Of a DNA stretch of 7,760 nt, positions 5,046-7,760 are shown one piece after another. This DNA comes from Vermiphilus sp. (lineage in GTDB: Bacteria > Ratteibacteria > UBA8468 > B48-G9 > JAFGKM01): positions 1 to 7,760 of the forward strand of contig DYKC01000048.1 of NCBI GenBank assembly GCA_020722825.1, given 5' to 3'. How positions within the stretch are numbered: the stretch's first letter is position 1; each line of letters opens with the position of its first letter. Below the pieces are notes generated by a model. It was not told the DNA's origin. It ran no database searches and saw nothing but the letters and a program-made list of their open reading frames with translations. Both the position numbers and the translations under genes were made by a program.

Positions 5046-7653
5046 TTTCAAAGCAGTTGTTATTGAGGCATCTGCAGGCACGGGTAAAACAAGCCGGATA
5101 ACACGGGAGTTTTTCAGTATCCTTGACAAGGATAATCCTGCTGCTATGATGCGCAAAATACTTGCAGTGACCTTTTCTGAAAAAGCCGCAATAGAGATGA
5201 AAATGCGGATTCTGGAGAGGATATACGCTGATATATACCCAGTGCTTTCAGGAAGCGTAAAAATTGACACGGAAAATGCAATGTTGAAACTACGCATATC
5301 CACGATACATTCTTTCTGTCACACCTTACTCAAGAGATTTGCTCTTTATACGGGGATGGACCCCTTTTTTACGGTAATAGACGAAAGGCAGAGCGACCTT
5401 CTGTATTACAGGGCATTTTATAATTTTTTGAACAGCAGTGCCTCCATTAATATGATGCCTGTGTTAAAAAATTTTAAACTTAATTCTCTGAAGGACCTCC
5501 TTTTTGCCATAAGGAGATCTCATCCGTATACTACTGCAGGCATACCTGAAGGCAGTCTTTCAAAAACGATTTCTGAGATTTCCCTGCATATATCAGAGAT
5601 ACATTCCCGTATGAAAAAGGACCTTTCTATGTTAGATTTTAACGACCTTGAGATACTTACCTATCGGTTGCTCACGGAATATCCTGAGTCTCTTACGATT
5701 CTTGAAGACTTTGACGAAAAAAACAACTACATATTTGTGGATGAATTTCAGGATACAAATATTCTACAGTGGAAGATTGTACATAAACTCGCAGAGGAAT
5801 GGCTTTCAGGATACGGAGCAAAGGCGGAAAAGGGGGAATCTTATGGGCTCTTTCTTGTTGGAGACAGAAAACAGTCCATATACAAATTCAGGGGTGCGGA
5901 AGGTAGTGTCTTTGATGATGCCAGAGGTGTTTTGAGAGACTACTTTTTGGAAGAGAAACTCTTGAGGAATTACAGGAGTCAGCAAGAGATACTTGATTTT
6001 GTCAACAATATTTTCCTTGATACACAACCCTGGACCGACCAGCAGTTGTCAACCGGGCAGATTGAGAAAAGCCCCTGTTTTATAGAAATCAACCTTCTAA
6101 GCGGCGATGAAAATCCTGAGGCGAAAAATGCGGAATATGAGTGGGTGTTGGGTAGGATTATGGAACTTATAAAGAAGAAAGAGTCTGTTAGGGATAAAGA
6201 AACTGGAGAGTTGCGTCCCATTGAATTCAGGGATATAGCAATTCTTATGAGAAAAAGAGTGGGCAACAATTTCTTACTTCTGGAAAAGAAACTCAAGGAA
6301 TCGGGTATCCCTTTTGTTATACTTGGCGGTATCGGATTTTACAATGAGCAGGAGATAATATTTTTACTGTCTCTGGTTTTTGCGCTTGCCGATCCCACCG
6401 ATAAAATCTCTCTATGGAACCTGCACAACTCCGTTTATAAGATTTCAAATGAACAGGTTTATGGGTGGAGACAGATGCTTTCGGTTGAAGAACTGACCAT
6501 TGTTATTGAGTCCATACTGGAAGAACTCAATTTCTGGGATAGATTAAGCACCCAGCAGAAGGCAAACACCGAAAAGTTTTTGCTTCTCCTGCAGGAACTG
6601 GAAGATTTGCCCCTTTATCAGGTGTCAAGGAGTTTGAGAACAATGGCTCTTTCCTATGAAGAGCCCAAAGCGGATATTTTTTCCGAGCATCAGAACGCAG
6701 TGAGAATTTTAACGGTTCATAATGCTAAAGGCTTGGAGTTTCCTGCAGTATTTCTGATAAACATTGAAGACGGCAGGGTTATGCTGAAAGACAAGATTTT
6801 ATATAGGAAAATCATGGATGCCGAGATACCTTACAGGTTTGTTTTAAAAAAAGAAGCGGATGAAGAATTTAAAAGGTTTTTTAAAGGTATGCTGGAAGAG
6901 GAAGAAGAGAGGGTGTTGTATGTTGCTCTTACGCGGGCACAACAGTATCTTTTCATTTCCGGTGTTAAGAATAAACGGGGTTCGGAAAGCAGTCTGTGGA
7001 TAAAACGTCTCTTGAGGTTTGAGACTGCATTTCCGCCTGCATCTGTATCCTCTTATACGGAAGTCTTTACAGAGGAAGAAACAAAGAAGGAAGAAAAAGT
7101 TGAATTTTTGAAGGAAAAGAAATTCCCTGTTCTCACATCCTATACGCGTGAAAAAGAACAGGACTATTATCGTTATGAAAGAACCATAGTAGGAGAAATT
7201 GTGCACAAAATTTTGCATGAAATCTCCGAGGGTAAAACAAGACTGGAAAGAGAGGCCTATGAAAATAGAATGCGTTTTTACCTAGGGAAAACAAACCTGG
7301 TTGATACACAGGAAACAGAAAATTTCCTTATGAAGATATATGAAAATATCGTAAAAAATCCGGAGATAAAGGAAATCGTAGAAAATCTACCAAAAGGAGA
7401 GGCTTTTTCTGAACTGCCGTTTATAGTTGAAGTTGAAAAGGGCGAAATTTACACAGGAAGCATTGACAGGATTATTCTGAAAGGTGAACAGGATTGCCAT
7501 ATATATGATTACAAACTGGAAGGTAATGAACCTGAACGTTACAGACAACAGATGGAAATATACGAGAAGGCTGTCAGGAAAGCCTTCCCGGATAGACCCG
7601 CCATCAAAAAATTCATCATTTTTCTAAGAACATCTAAGGTTTTATCAGTCTGA
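5032..7653 (+). CDS. addA: AddA subunit of the AddAB helicase-nuclease (UvrD/RecB-type helicase)
   Basis: An 873-residue ATP-driven 3'-5' helicase with its own nuclease, partner of AddB in resecting DNA ends and preparing them for RecA. All superfamily 1A motifs are visible: I EASAGTGKT (K19), Ia LAVTFSEKAA, Ib ISTIHSF, II VDEFQDT (D237, E238), III GDRKQSIYKFRG (277-288), IV RNYRSQ (312-317), V TVHNAKGLEFP (H563-F570) and VI YVALTRAQ (R635). The C-terminal RecB-type nuclease has H725 in GEIVHKIL, D812 in GSIDRI, D826 and K828 in IYDYK, and the QQ at 839-840, so it looks active. At about 870 residues it is well below the roughly 1,230 of Bacillus AddA. The usual AddA ending (FLRTSKVLSV) is present, so it is compact rather than truncated. 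The start overlaps addB by 14 bases with an upstream AAAGGGG. The stop is TGA, inside the end of a convergent gene. Confidence 0.93.
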   Translation: MRNPDFKAVVIEASAGTGKTSRITREFFSILDKDNPAAMMRKILAVTFSEKAAIEMKMRILERIYADIYPVLSGSVKIDTENAMLKLRISTIHSFCHTLLKRFALYTGMDPFFTVIDERQSDLLYYRAFYNFLNSSASINMMPVLKNFKLNSLKDLLFAIRRSHPYTTAGIPEGSLSKTISEISLHISEIHSRMKKDLSMLDFNDLEILTYRLLTEYPESLTILEDFDEKNNYIFVDEFQDTNILQWKIVHKLAEEWLSGYGAKAEKGESYGLFLVGDRKQSIYKFRGAEGSVFDDARGVLRDYFLEEKLLRNYRSQQEILDFVNNIFLDTQPWTDQQLSTGQIEKSPCFIEINLLSGDENPEAKNAEYEWVLGRIMELIKKKESVRDKETGELRPIEFRDIAILMRKRVGNNFLLLEKKLKESGIPFVILGGIGFYNEQEIIFLLSLVFALADPTDKISLWNLHNSVYKISNEQVYGWRQMLSVEELTIVIESILEELNFWDRLSTQQKANTEKFLLLLQELEDLPLYQVSRSLRTMALSYEEPKADIFSEHQNAVRILTVHNAKGLEFPAVFLINIEDGRVMLKDKILYRKIMDAEIPYRFVLKKEADEEFKRFFKGMLEEEEERVLYVALTRAQQYLFISGVKNKRGSESSLWIKRLLRFETAFPPASVSSYTEVFTEEETKKEEKVEFLKEKKFPVLTSYTREKEQDYYRYERTIVGEIVHKILHEISEGKTRLEREAYENRMRFYLGKTNLVDTQETENFLMKIYENIVKNPEIKEIVENLPKGEAFSELPFIVEVEKGEIYTGSIDRIILKGEQDCHIYDYKLEGNEPERYRQQMEIYEKAVRKAFPDRPAIKKFIIFLRTSKVLSV

Positions 7654-7760
7654 CAGAACCTATCAGTCCAGACGGAAGAACCGTCCATCTGCTCGCATCA
7701 AACGGTTTATAATCTATGTTGATAAAGTTGATATCCTCAAAAATTTTGGGTCTTTCGTAG
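7634..7760 (-). CDS. C-terminal end of a leftward gene, possibly a glycoside hydrolase
   Basis: On the minus strand a frame is open from the window edge to a TAG at 7634-7636, giving 41 residues. The sequence is protein-like throughout and contains DYKPFDASRWTVLPSGLIGS followed by VRLIKP. The PSGLxGxVRL ending recalls the C-terminal sugar-binding jelly-roll of some large glycoside hydrolases (GH2 and GH106-like proteins); this is a weak, memory-based resemblance over a short stretch. It overlaps the end of addA by 20 bases, tail-to-tail. The 107 bases after addA show no other gene or terminator, which supports a convergent gene here. The start and most of the protein are outside the window. 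Confidence 0.55.
   Translation of the reverse strand, partial: YERPKIFEDINFINIDYKPFDASRWTVLPSGLIGSVRLIKP

Noticed and set aside
4719..5303. 194-codon minus-strand frame across the addB-addA junction
   Set aside because: Both plus-strand genes carry clear catalytic motifs across this region. The antisense frame is a by-product of their codon use.
7643..7668. Direct repeat TATCAGTC at 7643-7650 and 7661-7668
   Set aside because: Only two eight-base copies, explained by the repeated residues in the overlapping coding tail. No attachment site or array structure.
7671..7685. Perfect five-base inverted repeat GACGG-AAGAA-CCGTC just after addA
   Set aside because: No T-run follows on either strand and it lies inside the leftward coding tail, so it is not a convincing terminator.

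Overview
The window is dense bacterial DNA of moderate, slightly AT-leaning composition with almost no intergenic space. It contains no RNA genes, mobile elements or CRISPR repeats that I can see. A PlsY acyltransferase and an LpxL/HtrB-type membrane acyltransferase, together with a two-subunit AddAB nuclease, suggest a bacterium with an outer membrane. It is probably from a poorly cultured lineage, but the sequence alone does not name the phylum. Stop codons of the other genes include TGA (three), TAG (two) and TAA (one), so the standard bacterial code applies.

Left part (1-1977), membrane lipids. The 3' part of plsY overlaps by four bases (ATGA) the start of a gene for a small, very hydrophobic CTP-dependent lipid kinase of the DGK1/SEC59/phytol kinase type. 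An LpxL-like acyltransferase on the opposite strand runs tail-to-tail into this kinase, and the two coding regions overlap by 23 bases. The three genes could act together in making phosphatidate or polyprenyl phosphate and in acylating envelope lipid, but their substrates cannot be read from sequence.

Middle (1978-2396), the most unusual part. A 77-base divergent spacer carries a perfect TATAAT hexamer on each strand, each almost touching a start codon. Rightward of it lies a small conserved-looking gene with an in-frame amber codon at 2271-2273. The frame stays open and protein-like for 39 more codons to a TGA at 2391-2393, four bases before the addB start. I read it as one 112-codon gene broken by a single nonsense codon (or a read-through case).

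Right part (2397-7653), DNA double-strand-break repair. addB and addA overlap by 14 bases and encode a compact AddAB helicase-nuclease. AddB carries a PD-(D/E)XK nuclease and four Fe-S cysteines but no Walker A. AddA carries all the UvrD/RecB-type helicase motifs and its own C-terminal nuclease. At the right edge the last codons of a leftward gene overlap the end of addA by 20 bases. Its tail weakly resembles the C-terminal jelly-roll of glycoside hydrolases.
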